Below are positions 1-10,964 of a DNA stretch of 64,000 nucleotides, in pieces. A program made the translations under genes and the position numbers. The stretch spans positions 1,918,501 to 1,982,500 of the forward strand of contig NZ_CP149130.1 in NCBI RefSeq assembly GCF_037811135.1. Reading direction: 5' to 3'. The DNA is from Aeromonas rivipollensis (lineage in GTDB: Bacteria > Pseudomonadota > Gammaproteobacteria > Enterobacterales > Aeromonadaceae). The notes below the pieces were generated by a model. It was not told where the DNA came from. It did not search any database and saw only the letters and a program-made list of their open reading frames with translations. How positions within the stretch are numbered: position 1 is the first letter of the stretch; the number at the start of each line of letters is the position of its first letter.

Positions 1-1025
1 AAATGCCCATCAACTACGGCTCCCAGCTGGAAGAGCACCACGCGGTGCGCAGCGATGCGGGCATGTTCGATGTCTCCCACATGACCATCGTCGATTTGAC
101 CGGCGAGCGGGTCAAAGCCTTCCTGCAACACCTGCTGGCCAACGACGTGGCCAAGCTCACCGTCCCCGGCAAGGCCCTCTACAGCGGCATGCTCAACCCG
201 GAAGGCGGCGTCATCGATGACCTCATCACCTATTTCCTGACCGATACCTTCTACCGCCTGGTGGTGAACTCCGCCACCCGCGAGAAGGATCTGGCCTGGA
301 TCCGTCACCACGCCATCGACTTTGGGGTGAGCGTGACCGAGCGCCCGGAGCTTGCCATGATCGCGGTGCAGGGCCCCAACGCCAAGGCCAAGGCGGCCAA
401 GGTGTTCACCCCCGAGCAAAATGCGGCTGTCGAAGGCATGAAGCCCTTCTTCGGTGTGCAGGCCGGTGATCTCTTCATCGCTACCACCGGCTACACCGGC
501 GAAGATGGCTACGAAATCGTGGTCCCCCAGGAGAAGGCGTGCGATCTGTGGCAGGCCCTGCTGGACAACGGCGTGGCCCCCTGTGGCCTCGGCGCCCGTG
601 ACACCTTGCGCCTGGAAGCGGGCATGAACCTCTACGGCCAGGACATGGACGAGTCAATCTCTCCGCTCGCCGCCAACATGGCCTGGACCCTGGCCTGGGA
701 GCCTGCCTCCCGCCAGTTTATCGGTCGCGCCGCCCTGGAAGACCAGAAGGCCGCCGGCACCCAGCCCAAGTTGGTGGGTCTGGTGATGATCGATAAAGGC
801 GTGCTGCGTGCCGGCATGCCGGTCACCTTCACCACAGCAAGCGGCGAGACTCGGGAGGGGGTGATCACCTCCGGCTCCTTCTCGCCCACCCTGGGCTACA
901 GCATCGCCCTGGCGCGGGTGCCCCGCGACATCGGCGCTGAAGCCCAAGTGGAGATCCGCAAGAAGCTGGTCACCGTGAAGGTCACCAAGCCGGCCTTCGT
1001 GCGCAACGGCCAGCCCCTGGTGTAA
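1..1025 (+). CDS. gcvT: Aminomethyltransferase (glycine cleavage T protein), 5' partial
   Basis: T protein of the cytoplasmic glycine cleavage system. It releases ammonia from the aminomethyl-lipoyl arm of GcvH and passes the one-carbon unit to tetrahydrofolate. About 340 residues are visible. The first readable residues ([20 protein letters not shown]) match an internal part of known GcvT proteins of about 364 residues, so roughly 24 N-terminal residues lie before the window; the ATG at base 3 is an internal Met. The family motif [20 protein letters not shown] is intact, as is the C-terminal barrel domain. It is followed after 77 bp by gcvH, with a perfect hairpin between them. The promoter, and any glycine riboswitch, would be off the left edge. 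Confidence 0.97.
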   Translation, partial: MPINYGSQLEEHHAVRSDAGMFDVSHMTIVDLTGERVKAFLQHLLANDVAKLTVPGKALYSGMLNPEGGVIDDLITYFLTDTFYRLVVNSATREKDLAWIRHHAIDFGVSVTERPELAMIAVQGPNAKAKAAKVFTPEQNAAVEGMKPFFGVQAGDLFIATTGYTGEDGYEIVVPQEKACDLWQALLDNGVAPCGLGARDTLRLEAGMNLYGQDMDESISPLAANMAWTLAWEPASRQFIGRAALEDQKAAGTQPKLVGLVMIDKGVLRAGMPVTFTTASGETREGVITSGSFSPTLGYSIALARVPRDIGAEAQVEIRKKLVTVKVTKPAFVRNGQPLV

Positions 1026-1035
1026 TCATTGATTG

Positions 1036-1058
1036 CGGCGAAGGGTGTCCCTTCGCCG
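1036..1058 (+). other. Intercistronic hairpin between gcvT and gcvH
   Basis: Perfect 10-bp stem (CGGCGAAGGG at 1036-1045 with CCCTTCGCCG at 1049-1058) and a 3-nt loop. It is followed by ACCCCATTTTG, so the T-run is weak. It may act as a partial terminator or an mRNA-stabilising element that sets gcvT:gcvH ratios. Seen directly; the role is inferred. Confidence 0.6.
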
Positions 1059-1102
1059 ACCCCATTTTGTTGAAGCGATCCAAGAGCATAAAGGAAGCAC
1101 AA

Positions 1103-1492
1103 ATGAGCCATATCCCGAGCGAACTGAAATATGCCACCTCCCACGAGTGGGTCCGTGTTGAAGCCAACGGCGAGGCCGTGATCGGTATCACCGAGCACGC
1201 CCAGGATCTGCTGGGTGACATGGTGTTCGTCGATCTGCCGGAAGTGGGTAAGCAGGTGAGTGCCGGCGAAGATTGCGCCGTGGCCGAGTCGGTGAAAGCC
1301 GCCTCCGACATCTACAGCCCGGTGAGTGGCGAGATCCTGGCCATCAACGAAGAGCTGGAAGGCAGCCCCGAGCTGGTCAACTCCGACCCCTACGGTGCCG
1401 GCTGGCTGTTCCGCATCAAGCTGGATGACGCGGGCGAGCTCGCCAACCTGCTGGATGCCGAAGGCTACCAGAACGTGGTGGACGAAGAGTAA
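1103..1492 (+). CDS. gcvH: Glycine cleavage system H protein
   Basis: Lipoyl carrier that shuttles the aminomethyl group from GcvP to GcvT. It has 129 residues, the usual length. The lipoylation site is Lys65 in [19 protein letters not shown], the standard H-protein context. An upstream in-frame Met exists at 1067, but the ATG at 1103 is preceded by AAGGAAG (1091-1097) and gives the family N-terminus [10 protein letters not shown], so it is preferred. It sits between gcvT and gcvP. A terminator-like hairpin follows its stop codon. Confidence 0.97.
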   Translation: MSHIPSELKYATSHEWVRVEANGEAVIGITEHAQDLLGDMVFVDLPEVGKQVSAGEDCAVAESVKAASDIYSPVSGEILAINEELEGSPELVNSDPYGAGWLFRIKLDDAGELANLLDAEGYQNVVDEE

Positions 1493-1499
1493 TGCCCCC

Positions 1500-1530
1500 G
1501 GGCCCTGCCAACACAGCAGGGCCCCTTTGT
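1500..1530 (+). terminator. Terminator-like hairpin after gcvH
   Basis: GGGCCCTGC (1500-1508) pairs perfectly with GCAGGGCCC (1516-1524) across a 7-nt loop and is followed by CTTTGT. It could terminate or attenuate gcvTH transcripts before gcvP. Confidence 0.6.
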
Positions 1531-1792
1531 ATGACCGCCAGCCTGGCACAGGCCGACTGGCGAAAGGGTGAAGTCGCCCGCGCCTGCCCTTTGCCCAGCT
1601 GGCGTCGCCAGGGGGCAAGCAGGCAGCTCCGCCACAAGGCGATCCCCTGTGGATGCTGTCGCAGCATCCGGTGCCGCACCCTGTCTGCGGTGCCCAGAAC
1701 ATGAGTGGAGTCGGTATCCGCCGACGATCAGGAACATCAGGTCTTGGTTATCAGGATTTCATGCCAGGACTTATTTACCAGGAAATAGGGAA
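1531..1792 (+). promoter_or_regulatory. Hairpin-rich leader upstream of gcvP
   Basis: This gap contains a dense run of inverted repeats on the + strand. GCCAG 1537-1541 pairs with CTGGC 1557-1561, and in a mutually exclusive fold GGCGA 1559-1563 pairs with TCGCC 1574-1578. A long nested stem uses GCCTGC 1582-1587 with GCAGGC 1619-1624, TTGCCC 1591-1596 with GGGCAA 1613-1618, and CTGGC 1599-1603 with GCCAG 1607-1611. GGATGCTG 1651-1658 pairs with CAGCATCC 1662-1669. A 9-bp stem with two G-U pairs joins 1670-1678 to 1686-1694. GTCGG 1710-1714 pairs with CCGAC 1721-1725. I do not see the conserved core of a glycine riboswitch. The gcvP frame stays open back to 1568, but homologues start at 1793. 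Confidence 0.5.
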
Positions 1793-4669
<2,877 letters not shown>

Positions 4670-4705
4670 TAGCGGCGCCCGGAAGGGCTGACAGCCCATA
4701 AGCAC

Positions 4706-4738
4706 AAGGCCACCCCATCGGGTGGCCTTGTTGTTTGT
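4706..4738. terminator. Bidirectional terminator between gcvP and the VOC gene
   Basis: Perfect 10-bp stem AAGGCCACCC (4706-4715) / GGGTGGCCTT (4720-4729) with loop CATC, followed by GTTGTTTGT on the + strand. It lies between convergent genes and can serve both. Confidence 0.85.
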
Positions 4739-4757
4739 GACGTCCCCAAACGGCTGC

Positions 4758-5243
4758 TCAGCCCCGGCGTGCCGCCTCTATGGCGGCGATATCTATCTTG
4801 CCCATCTGCATCATGGCCTCGAAGGCGCGTTTGGCAGCCTCGGGGTCGGGATCGGTGATCGCCTCGGTGAGGGCGAGGGGGGTGATCTGCCAGGAGATGC
4901 CCCACTTGTCCTGGCACCAGCCGCACTCGCTCGCCTGACCGCCATTATCGATAATGGCGTGCCAGTAGCGATCCGTCTCGGCCTGGGTCTGGGTGGCGAC
5001 CTGGAACGAGAAGGCCCAGCTGTGGCTGACGCCGGGGCCGCCATTGAGCCCTAGGCAGGGGATCCCCATCACCCTGAACTCGACCGTCAGTACATCCCCT
5101 CGCTTGCCGGCGGGGTAGTCGGCCGGGGCGCGGTGCACGGCGTCGACGGCGGAGTCGGGGAAGGTACTTGCGTAAAACCGTGCCGCCTCCTCGGCATCCC
5201 CGTCATACCAGAGGCAAATCCTGTTCTTTGCGGCTGTCATCAT
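4758..5243 (-). CDS. VOC-family (PhnB-like) protein
   Basis: A 161-residue protein of the glyoxalase/VOC superfamily, of the subgroup often annotated PhnB-like or 3-demethylubiquinone-9 3-methyltransferase domain. Its substrate is unknown; members of this fold bind a metal and small ligands, and the methyltransferase label is generally regarded as misleading. Recognisable parts are the N-terminal strand NRICLWYDGDAEEAARFY and the C-terminal block DKWGISWQITPLALTEAI. The start at 5243 (MMTAAKNRI) has AGGAG seven bases upstream; the longer open frame further upstream runs into the divergent methyltransferase region and is not used. It is a single gene between two terminator-bounded neighbours. 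Confidence 0.82.
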   Translation of the reverse strand: MMTAAKNRICLWYDGDAEEAARFYASTFPDSAVDAVHRAPADYPAGKRGDVLTVEFRVMGIPCLGLNGGPGVSHSWAFSFQVATQTQAETDRYWHAIIDNGGQASECGWCQDKWGISWQITPLALTEAITDPDPEAAKRAFEAMMQMGKIDIAAIEAARRG

Positions 5244-5450
5244 CTCGTGGCTCCTGCCGGTTGCTGTCATCCTATGCCCCTCCCTTTCTCTTACCCCAGT
5301 GGTTGCTACCTGGCGCCCTCTGTTGCCAGCCGGGGAGTTGCATGATGTCGTCAAGTGTAGTGGCATAGGGATCCGGGCCGCCCGGTTTGGCGTGCAGAGC
5401 GACGGGCAGGGCGACCCTATGCCCCGCCAATGACAAGAGAGGTGTGCGCG

Positions 5451-6206
5451 ATGGACAGTACCCAGCGATTCTCGACCCGGGTCGAGGCCTATGTGAAGTA
5501 CCGCCCCGGTTATCCGGCAGCCATGCTGGACTTTCTGGCCCAGGAGCTTGCCATGGGGCCCGAGGCCCAGGTGGCCGACATAGGGGCGGGCACCGGCATC
5601 CTGACGGCCCTGCTCGCACCCCGGGTGGCGCGGGTCTGGGCGGTGGAACCCAATGACGAGATGCGCGCCGCCGCCAGACGGCTGCTGGCGGATGTGGGCA
5701 ACATCGGCTGGTCTCACGGCAGTGCGGAGGCCACAGGGCTGCCGACGGGCTCGGTGGATCTGGTCACTGTCGCCCAGGCGTTTCACTGGTTCGATCGCGC
5801 GGCCTTCCGGCAGGAGTGTCAGCGCCTGCTCAGACCCGGTGGCCGGGTCGCCCTCATCTGGAATGACAGGCTGACCGACACCCCGTTTCTCAAGGCCTAT
5901 GAGGAGGGGTTGCACGCCTATTCCGGGGATTACGAGGAGGTCAATCATCGCAACCTCGGCGAGCACGATTTTCGTGCCTTCTTCGAGGGGGAGTATCGGC
6001 TCGATCGCTTCGAGAACCGCCAGTTGTTCGATCTGGACGGCGTGCTGGGGCGGCTCAACTCCTCCTCCTATGCCCCCGCCGTTGGCACCCCGGCCCATGA
6101 GCAGATGACGGCGCTCATTCGCCGCGAGTTTGGCCGAAATGCGGTGGGCGGCAGGGTTTCTTTCAACTATTGCACCCTGGTCTACAGCGGCAGGGTGTCG
6201 GCCTGA
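5451..6206 (+). CDS. Class I SAM-dependent methyltransferase
   Basis: A 251-residue methyltransferase of the type-11 Rossmann family. Motif I VADIGAGTGILTALL carries GAGTG at residues 45-49, followed by the acidic residue at the end of strand 2 (VWAVEPNDEM) and a motif-IV-like block VDLVTVAQAFHWFD. The substrate is not recognisable; relatives are annotated only as methyltransferases. The start at 5451 is preferred over an in-frame ATG at 5430 because AGAGAGG (5435-5442) lies at proper distance from it. It diverges from the VOC gene and ends just before a strong terminator. Confidence 0.85.
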   Translation: MDSTQRFSTRVEAYVKYRPGYPAAMLDFLAQELAMGPEAQVADIGAGTGILTALLAPRVARVWAVEPNDEMRAAARRLLADVGNIGWSHGSAEATGLPTGSVDLVTVAQAFHWFDRAAFRQECQRLLRPGGRVALIWNDRLTDTPFLKAYEEGLHAYSGDYEEVNHRNLGEHDFRAFFEGEYRLDRFENRQLFDLDGVLGRLNSSSYAPAVGTPAHEQMTALIRREFGRNAVGGRVSFNYCTLVYSGRVSA

Positions 6207-6230
6207 CAGGAGCCGGTTTCCCGACATGAC

Positions 6231-6266
6231 AAGGCCCTCGTCGTTCACGGCGAGGGCCTTTGTTAT
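6231..6266. terminator. Bidirectional terminator after the methyltransferase gene
   Basis: Perfect 10-bp stem AAGGCCCTCG (6231-6240) / CGAGGGCCTT (6251-6260) with a 10-nt loop, then TGTTATTT. It lies between convergent genes. Confidence 0.82.
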
Positions 6267-6327
6267 TTCCCGGGTACCTCCTTTTGCTGTGCTGCGAAGC
6301 AGACAGTCGCGAGGGGGACTTGTGACC

Positions 6328-6573
6328 TTAGCCCTGGTTTATGCCCAGGATGGCCATGGCCTTGGCCAGGGTATCGACGGATTCCTGATGCTTGCCCGCG
6401 TTATGCAGGGTCTCTCCTTCGGCCCTGAGCTGCTTCACCTCGGCCAGTTTCTCGGCACTGAGGGCGGGGTTCGTGGCCAGGGCATCATCAATCTTCTTCA
6501 TGTCCATGGGACAGTGGAAGGCGATGGCGCTCCCGGCGAAGAGCAGGGTTGCCAACAACAGCATGAGTCTCAT
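6328..6573 (-). CDS. Small exported protein of unknown function
   Basis: An 81-residue protein with a clear Sec signal peptide (residues 1-18, MRLMLLLATLLFAGSAIA, cut before FHCPMDM), so probably periplasmic. The mature part is a short helical protein (EKLAEVKQLRAEGETLHNAG) resembling a single TPR-like helical hairpin, with one Cys near its start. I do not recognise the family. AAGGAGG lies eight bases before the ATG, a strong ribosome binding site. It diverges from the MFS transporter gene 116 bp away. Confidence 0.72.
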   Translation of the reverse strand: MRLMLLLATLLFAGSAIAFHCPMDMKKIDDALATNPALSAEKLAEVKQLRAEGETLHNAGKHQESVDTLAKAMAILGINQG

Positions 6574-6689
6574 TTTGACGACCTCCTTGATGGGATCCCG
6601 TTAAGAATAGCCCCACAGGGCAGGGACTATTGGGTTGAACCGGGCAAGAAACAGACGCTACCATGATCTTTTCGTCACGAGGAGGCGCC

Positions 6690-7982
6690 ATGACACTCAC
6701 AAGGTTGCTGTCACCCCTGACCAGTCTGGTGATCTTCATTCTGGGTCACGGCATGTTCAATACCCTGCTGACGGTGCGCCTCTCGGCAGAGCAGGTGTCG
6801 GTGCAGGCCATCGGCCTGGTGTCGGCGGCCTATTTCGGGGGCCTGGTGCTGGGGGCCTTCATCAACGCCCGCCTCATCATTCGGGTGGGCCATATCCGGG
6901 CCTATGCGGCTTATGCCTCCTTGCTCTGTTTCCTGTTCCTGCTGCACGGCATGGTGGTGGAGCCCATCGCTTGGGCGGCGCTGCGGCTGGTGGGGGGCTT
7001 TGCCACCGGCGGCCTCTTCGTGGTGCTGGAGTCCTGGATGCTGGTCTCCAGCACCCCGGCCAACCGGGGGCGGCTGATGTCCCTCTACATGATCCTGCTC
7101 TACGGATCCCTGGCCATGGGGCAGTTGCTGCTCAAGTGGGTGGATCCCATGGTGTTGACCCCCTTTGCCCTGTGCGCCATGGCCGCCACCCTGTCGGTGG
7201 TGCCACTCGCCCTCTCCCGGGTGGCCACCCCTGCCATGGTGGCGCCCCAGCCGGTCGGGGTGCTGGAGCTTGTCCGGCTCACCCCGGCGGGCATGGGCAG
7301 CAGCTTCACCTCGGGCCTCATTCTCGGGGCCATCTACGGCCTGCTGCCGCTCTACTTTACCGACAGCGGCGCCTCGCTCTCGCGGGTGGCGGACATGATG
7401 GCGCTGGTGATCCTGGGGGGCATGTGCCTGCAATACCCCATAGGCCGAATGTCGGATCGCTATGACAGGCGGCTGGTGATCCTGCTGCTGTGCGCTGCGC
7501 TGACCTTGCTCGCCCTGCTGATGGTGCTGTTGCCCGAGGGTTGGCGCGAGCCGATTGCGGGCGCCCTGGTGTTCCTGCTGGGGGGAATGGCGTTTTCCAT
7601 CTACCCCTTGAGCCTCAGCCACGCCTGCGACGAGTTGCGCCCGGATCAGGTGCTGGGGGCCAATCAGGGGCTGCTGCTCGCCTACAGCCTGGGTGCCATG
7701 ATAGGGCCGCTGCTGGCGCCCTTCGTCATGTTGCGGTTCGGGCCAGAGGGGTTGTTCGTCTACTTTGCCCTGTGCGGCGCCCTGCTGGCGGGCTATCTGG
7801 GCTGGCGCCGGCGGCAGCGGGCGCCCATTCCCCTGGCCGAGCACCAGGTGTTCATGCCGGTGCCGCCCAATACCCCCATGACGGCCGAGCTGGAGCCAAG
7901 AACGGATCTGGAAGGGGAGGCGGTGCCAGCGACCTATGCCGCGCCCGAGGTGGAGGACGTGGAGGCGCCGCAGGTTCGCTGA
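6690..7982 (+). CDS. MFS transporter, YcaD-like
   Basis: A 430-residue inner-membrane major facilitator protein with about twelve hydrophobic segments and a hydrophilic C-terminal tail of roughly 45 residues rich in Glu, Pro and Ala. The N-terminal half resembles the YcaD branch (GHGMFNTLLTVRLSAEQ, then an acidic VLESWM after helix 4). The second half contains the MFS loop motif GRMSDRYDRR. The substrate is unknown. GAGGAGG before the ATG at 6690 fixes the start; an upstream in-frame ATG at 6663 lacks one. It is followed by a strong terminator shared with ahpF. Confidence 0.85.
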   Translation: MTLTRLLSPLTSLVIFILGHGMFNTLLTVRLSAEQVSVQAIGLVSAAYFGGLVLGAFINARLIIRVGHIRAYAAYASLLCFLFLLHGMVVEPIAWAALRLVGGFATGGLFVVLESWMLVSSTPANRGRLMSLYMILLYGSLAMGQLLLKWVDPMVLTPFALCAMAATLSVVPLALSRVATPAMVAPQPVGVLELVRLTPAGMGSSFTSGLILGAIYGLLPLYFTDSGASLSRVADMMALVILGGMCLQYPIGRMSDRYDRRLVILLLCAALTLLALLMVLLPEGWREPIAGALVFLLGGMAFSIYPLSLSHACDELRPDQVLGANQGLLLAYSLGAMIGPLLAPFVMLRFGPEGLFVYFALCGALLAGYLGWRRRQRAPIPLAEHQVFMPVPPNTPMTAELEPRTDLEGEAVPATYAAPEVEDVEAPQVR

Positions 7983-8010
7983 GGGCCAGCCTGCCCGAAG
8001 ACGCGCATAA

Positions 8011-8040
8011 AAAAGCCGACTCCAGGGAGTCGGCTTTTTG
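8011..8040. terminator. Bidirectional terminator between the MFS gene and ahpF
   Basis: AAAAGCCGACTC (8011-8022) / GAGTCGGCTTTT (8027-8038) stem with a 4-nt loop; A-run on the left and T-run on the right, suited to both convergent genes. Confidence 0.92.
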
Positions 8041-8058
8041 TTGGTGCTAAGGCCGTTA

Positions 8059-9645
8059 TCAGGCAGTCACGGTGTCGGCCTTGACGGCATGGGCCTCAGG
8101 GGCCGCATTGCGGATGAGGTAATCGAAGGCACCCAGGGCTGCGGTGGCACCGGCCCCCATGGAGATGATGATCTGCTTGAACGGCACTGTGGTGGCATCC
8201 CCTGCGGCATAGACACCGGGCAGGGAGGTGGCGCCCTTGGTGTCGATCTCGATCTCGCCAAAGCGGGTCAGGGCTACTTCGCTCCCCTTGAGGAACTCGG
8301 TGTTCGGTACCAGACCTATCTGCACGAAGATGCCAGCCACCGCCAGGTGCTTGATCTCGCCTGTGGTGCGATCCTCGTAGTCCATGCCCACCACCTTGCT
8401 GCCGTCACCTATCACTTCGGTGGTGCGGGCGCTCATGATGATGTCGATGTTGCCCATGGAGCGCGCCTTCTTCTGCAGCACTTCGTCGGCACGCAGGGTA
8501 TCGGCGAACTCCACCACGGTGACGTGCTCGACGATGCCGGCCAGATCGATGGCCGCTTCTATGCCGGAGTTACCGCCACCTATCACCGCAACGCGCTTGC
8601 CCTTGAAGAAGGGACCGTCGCAGTGGGGGCAGTAGGCCACGCCCTTGGTGCGGTACTCGAGCTCGCCCGGCACGTTCAGGTCGCGCCAGCGGGCACCAGT
8701 CGCCAGGATCACGGCGCGGCTCTTCAAGGTGGCACCGGAGGCCAGATCCACGTTCACGTAGCCATCCTTGCTGATGGCGGCGGCACGCTGCTCGGTGATC
8801 ACTTCCACGCCGTACTGCTTGACGTGCTGCTCCAGGCTCGCGGCCAGCTTGGGGCCCTCGGTGTAGGGCACGGAGATGAAGTTCTCGATGCCGACGGTGT
8901 CCATCACCTGACCGCCGAAGCGCTCGGCGACGATGGCGGTGCGGATCCCCTTGCGGGCGGCATAGATGGCGGCAGCAGCGCCAGCCGGGCCACCGCCGAT
9001 AACCAGCACGTCATAGGGGGCCTTTTCGCTGAGCTCTTGCGCCTTGCGCTCGGCCGCGCCGGTATCGAGCTTGGCGACGATCTCTTCCAGAGAGGTGCGA
9101 CCCTGGCTGAACGGCTGGCCGTTCAGGTAGACGTTCGGCACCGCCATGATCTGGCGCTCGTTCACCTCATCCTGGAACAGGGCTCCGTCGATCATGGTGT
9201 GGGTGATGCCAGGGTTCAGGGTGGCCATCAGGTTCAGGGCCTGTACCACGTCCGGGCAGTTGTGGCAGGAGAGGGAGATATAGGTCTCGAAGTGGAACTC
9301 GCCCTTGAGGTTCTTGACCTGCTCCAGCACGGCCGGATCGGCCTTGGAGGGGTGTCCGCCGCTTTGCAGTAGGGCGAGCACCAGGGAGGTAAATTCATGA
9401 CCCATGGGGATGCCGGCAAAATGCACGCGCGGTGCCTGGCCTTGTGGCGCCACGCTCATGGAAGGCTTGCGAGTAGCAGTGCCATCGGTCATGGAAATCT
9501 TGGGGGACATCTCTGCTATCTCGTTGGCCAATGCCAGGAGCTCTGCGGATTTGTCGCTGTCATTGCCGGACACGCTGATCTCGATGGGATTGACGATGTA
9601 CTGCAAGTAACCGTTGAGTTGTTGTTTGAGGTTGGTATCTAACAT
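8059..9645 (-). CDS. ahpF: Alkyl hydroperoxide reductase subunit F
   Basis: Flavoprotein disulfide reductase that uses NADH to reduce AhpC. It has 528 residues. The N-terminal tandem thioredoxin-fold domain has redox pair Cys127/Cys130 (SLSCHNCPD). The C-terminal half is thioredoxin-reductase-like, with FAD motif GGGPAG (about 217-222), redox pair Cys339/Cys342 (CPHCDGPF) and the NAD(P)H motif GGGNSG (about 356-361). The start at 9645 ([10 protein letters not shown]) follows an AAGGA element; an in-frame Met further upstream is not family-like. It is downstream of ahpC on the same strand, with an attenuator hairpin in the 109-bp gap. Confidence 0.97.
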   Translation of the reverse strand: MLDTNLKQQLNGYLQYIVNPIEISVSGNDSDKSAELLALANEIAEMSPKISMTDGTATRKPSMSVAPQGQAPRVHFAGIPMGHEFTSLVLALLQSGGHPSKADPAVLEQVKNLKGEFHFETYISLSCHNCPDVVQALNLMATLNPGITHTMIDGALFQDEVNERQIMAVPNVYLNGQPFSQGRTSLEEIVAKLDTGAAERKAQELSEKAPYDVLVIGGGPAGAAAAIYAARKGIRTAIVAERFGGQVMDTVGIENFISVPYTEGPKLAASLEQHVKQYGVEVITEQRAAAISKDGYVNVDLASGATLKSRAVILATGARWRDLNVPGELEYRTKGVAYCPHCDGPFFKGKRVAVIGGGNSGIEAAIDLAGIVEHVTVVEFADTLRADEVLQKKARSMGNIDIIMSARTTEVIGDGSKVVGMDYEDRTTGEIKHLAVAGIFVQIGLVPNTEFLKGSEVALTRFGEIEIDTKGATSLPGVYAAGDATTVPFKQIIISMGAGATAALGAFDYLIRNAAPEAHAVKADTVTA

Positions 9646-9710
9646 GGTCGAATTCCTTCTTGTTATGGCGGTCGGCACTAATGATGAATACAGAAAGCAC
9701 TGGGCCAGAA

Positions 9711-9742
9711 AGCAGACCGGCCCTTGAGTGGGCCGGTCTTGG
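9711..9742 (-). terminator. Attenuator hairpin between ahpC and ahpF
   Basis: Perfect 10-bp stem (9714-9723 with 9730-9739, AGACCGGCCC / GGGCCGGTCT) and a 6-nt loop just after the ahpC stop. On the minus strand it is followed by GCTTTCTGG, a weak T-rich tail. It probably lets ahpC mRNA exceed ahpF mRNA. Confidence 0.72.
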
Positions 9743-9754
9743 AGAGCAGGAGGC

Positions 9755-10321
9755 TTAGATTTTGCCTACCAGATCCAGGGACGGGGCCAGGGTGGCATCG
9801 CCTTCTTGCCATTTGGCCGGGCACACTTCACCCGGGTGGGCGGCAACGTACTGGGCAGCCTTGACCTTGCGCAGCAGTTCCAGAGCGTCACGGCCGATAC
9901 CGCCGGCGTTGATTTCAACGATCTGGATGACGCCTTGCGGGTCGATGACGAAGGTACCGCGGTCAGCCAGGCCAGCTTCTTCGATCATCACGCCGAAGTT
10001 GCGGGTGATGGTGCCGGTCGGGTCGCCGATCATCGGGTACTGGATCTTCTTGATGGTGTCAGAAGTGTCGTGCCAGGCCTTGTGAGTGAAGTGGGTGTCG
10101 GTGGAGACGGCGTAGATCTCGACGCCCAGCTTCTTGAAGGCAGCGTAGTTGTCAGCCAGATCGCCCAGCTCGGTCGGGCAAACGAAGGTGAAGTCAGCCG
10201 GGTAGAAGAAGACCACGGACCACTTGCCTTTCAGGTCAGCGTCAGACACCTGAACGAATTTGCCATTGTGGTAGGCGGTAGCGTTGAACGGCTTGATTTC
10301 AGTGTTGATATAGGTAGACAT
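9755..10321 (-). CDS. ahpC: Alkyl hydroperoxide reductase subunit C (peroxiredoxin)
   Basis: A 188-residue typical 2-Cys peroxiredoxin (Prx1/AhpC class) that reduces H2O2, organic peroxides and peroxynitrite in the cytoplasm and is recycled by AhpF. The peroxidatic cysteine is Cys48 in [12 protein letters not shown]; the resolving cysteine is Cys167 in [14 protein letters not shown] precedes the ATG. The upstream region carries a near-consensus sigma-70 promoter with an OxyR-like half-site next to its -35, consistent with peroxide induction as known for this family. Confidence 0.98.
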   Translation of the reverse strand: MSTYINTEIKPFNATAYHNGKFVQVSDADLKGKWSVVFFYPADFTFVCPTELGDLADNYAAFKKLGVEIYAVSTDTHFTHKAWHDTSDTIKKIQYPMIGDPTGTITRNFGVMIEEAGLADRGTFVIDPQGVIQIVEINAGGIGRDALELLRKVKAAQYVAAHPGEVCPAKWQEGDATLAPSLDLVGKI

Positions 10322-10397
10322 GTATTTGCTCCTTGGTGATGTACATATGCCCGTCTGGTCGTGAAGTGCTTGGCCAGGCGAGGCGCTTAACTTTCGA

Positions 10398-10465
10398 TGG
10401 AGGCATCATAGGGCTTTTCTCTAATCGGTCAAAGCCACAATTTTGAATCACTTAAATCTATTTAT
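10398..10465 (-). promoter_or_regulatory. ahpC promoter with OxyR-like site
   Basis: On the minus strand, TTGACC (10427-10432) and TATGAT (10405-10410) are separated by 16 bases. Immediately upstream, 10447-10461 reads ATAGATTTAAGTGAT, which fits one OxyR element (ATAG-T---A--- pattern); a weaker second element overlaps the -35. The start point would be near 10398, leaving a leader of about 77 nt. The OxyR assignment is inferred from motif and gene function. Confidence 0.65.
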
Positions 10466-10654
10466 TAGATAACCCATCGCAACTGTACCTAACATGAATA
10501 TCTCAGGCCTTCAGAGATAACTCATTGTCGAAGTTCAATTTCTGTCCTCCATGTCACATTTTCAAGTCCCGGATGGGAACTTGTTTTATGCCAGAGGGGC
10601 GAGAGGAGTATTGAAGGCGCGTCGGGACAGGGGGAGAGAGCATGAGAGACGGGC

Positions 10655-10693
10655 AAAAAAAATCCCGGCGCCGTCGCACAGACAGGGCCGGGT
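10655..10693 (-). terminator. Strong orphan terminator, minus strand
   Basis: On the minus strand a CCCGGC/GCCGGG stem (arms 10687-10692 and 10664-10669, with an inner GTC/GAC pairing) is followed by ATTTTTTTT. The nearest upstream minus-strand gene ends 270 bp away at 10965. Confidence 0.85.
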
Positions 10694-10838
10694 CATCAAA
10701 CAAGGAATGGCGATATAAAAATGCTTTACAGCAAAGACTAACTACGGGGTGTGCAAACTTGCAGACATATGAAGAGAAGACATCGGGTGCACAATCCTCA
10801 TCTCCTCTTCGGCAACTATTGCATGGATGGCATCATAG

Positions 10839-10854
10839 TGTGATGAAGATCACA
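10839..10854. promoter_or_regulatory. CRP-type palindrome
   Basis: TGTGATGAAGATCACA matches the CRP core TGTGA-N6-TCACA exactly. It is centred near 10846.5, downstream of the CBS gene and about 525 bp upstream of ahpC, so its target is unclear; a promoter facing either way is possible. On the + strand TGTAAT at 10869-10874 is a possible -10. Confidence 0.6.
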
Positions 10855-10964
10855 AAGCAAGTTTGTGGTGTAATTTTTCAGTCAAACTGAAAGTGTTTCA
10901 GTTAATTAGCCGACAAATTAGGCTGAAAACGCTTTTATTGTAATTTTATTACAGTTTTTGGTGA

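Larger units (their letters stand above)
10466..10964. other. Gene-poor gap between ahpC and the CBS gene
   Basis: No convincing protein gene. It contains a perfect CRP-type palindrome, an orphan minus-strand terminator, a TGCAA/TTGCA inverted repeat near 10753-10764 and an AT-rich stretch with short inverted repeats near 10877-10950. The minus-strand terminator must end either a long 3' UTR of the CBS gene or a separate small RNA. Confidence 0.6.

Noticed and set aside
1568..1792. In-frame upstream extension of gcvP
   Set aside because: Homologues start at the ATG at 1793; the extension is Arg/Pro/Ser-rich, and the region folds into serial hairpins.
1493..1792. Glycine riboswitch upstream of gcvP
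   Set aside because: The conserved aptamer core is not present; only generic hairpins are seen.
5244..6248. Long N-terminal extension of the VOC protein over the methyltransferase gene
   Set aside because: The start at 5243 has a good ribosome binding site and matches the family; the extension is antisense to a real gene.
10642..10890. An 82-codon + strand frame in the ahpC-CBS gap
   Set aside because: It has a purine-rich stretch before its ATG, but its codon use is unlike the neighbours, it is polar low-complexity, and it crosses the minus-strand terminator and the CRP palindrome.
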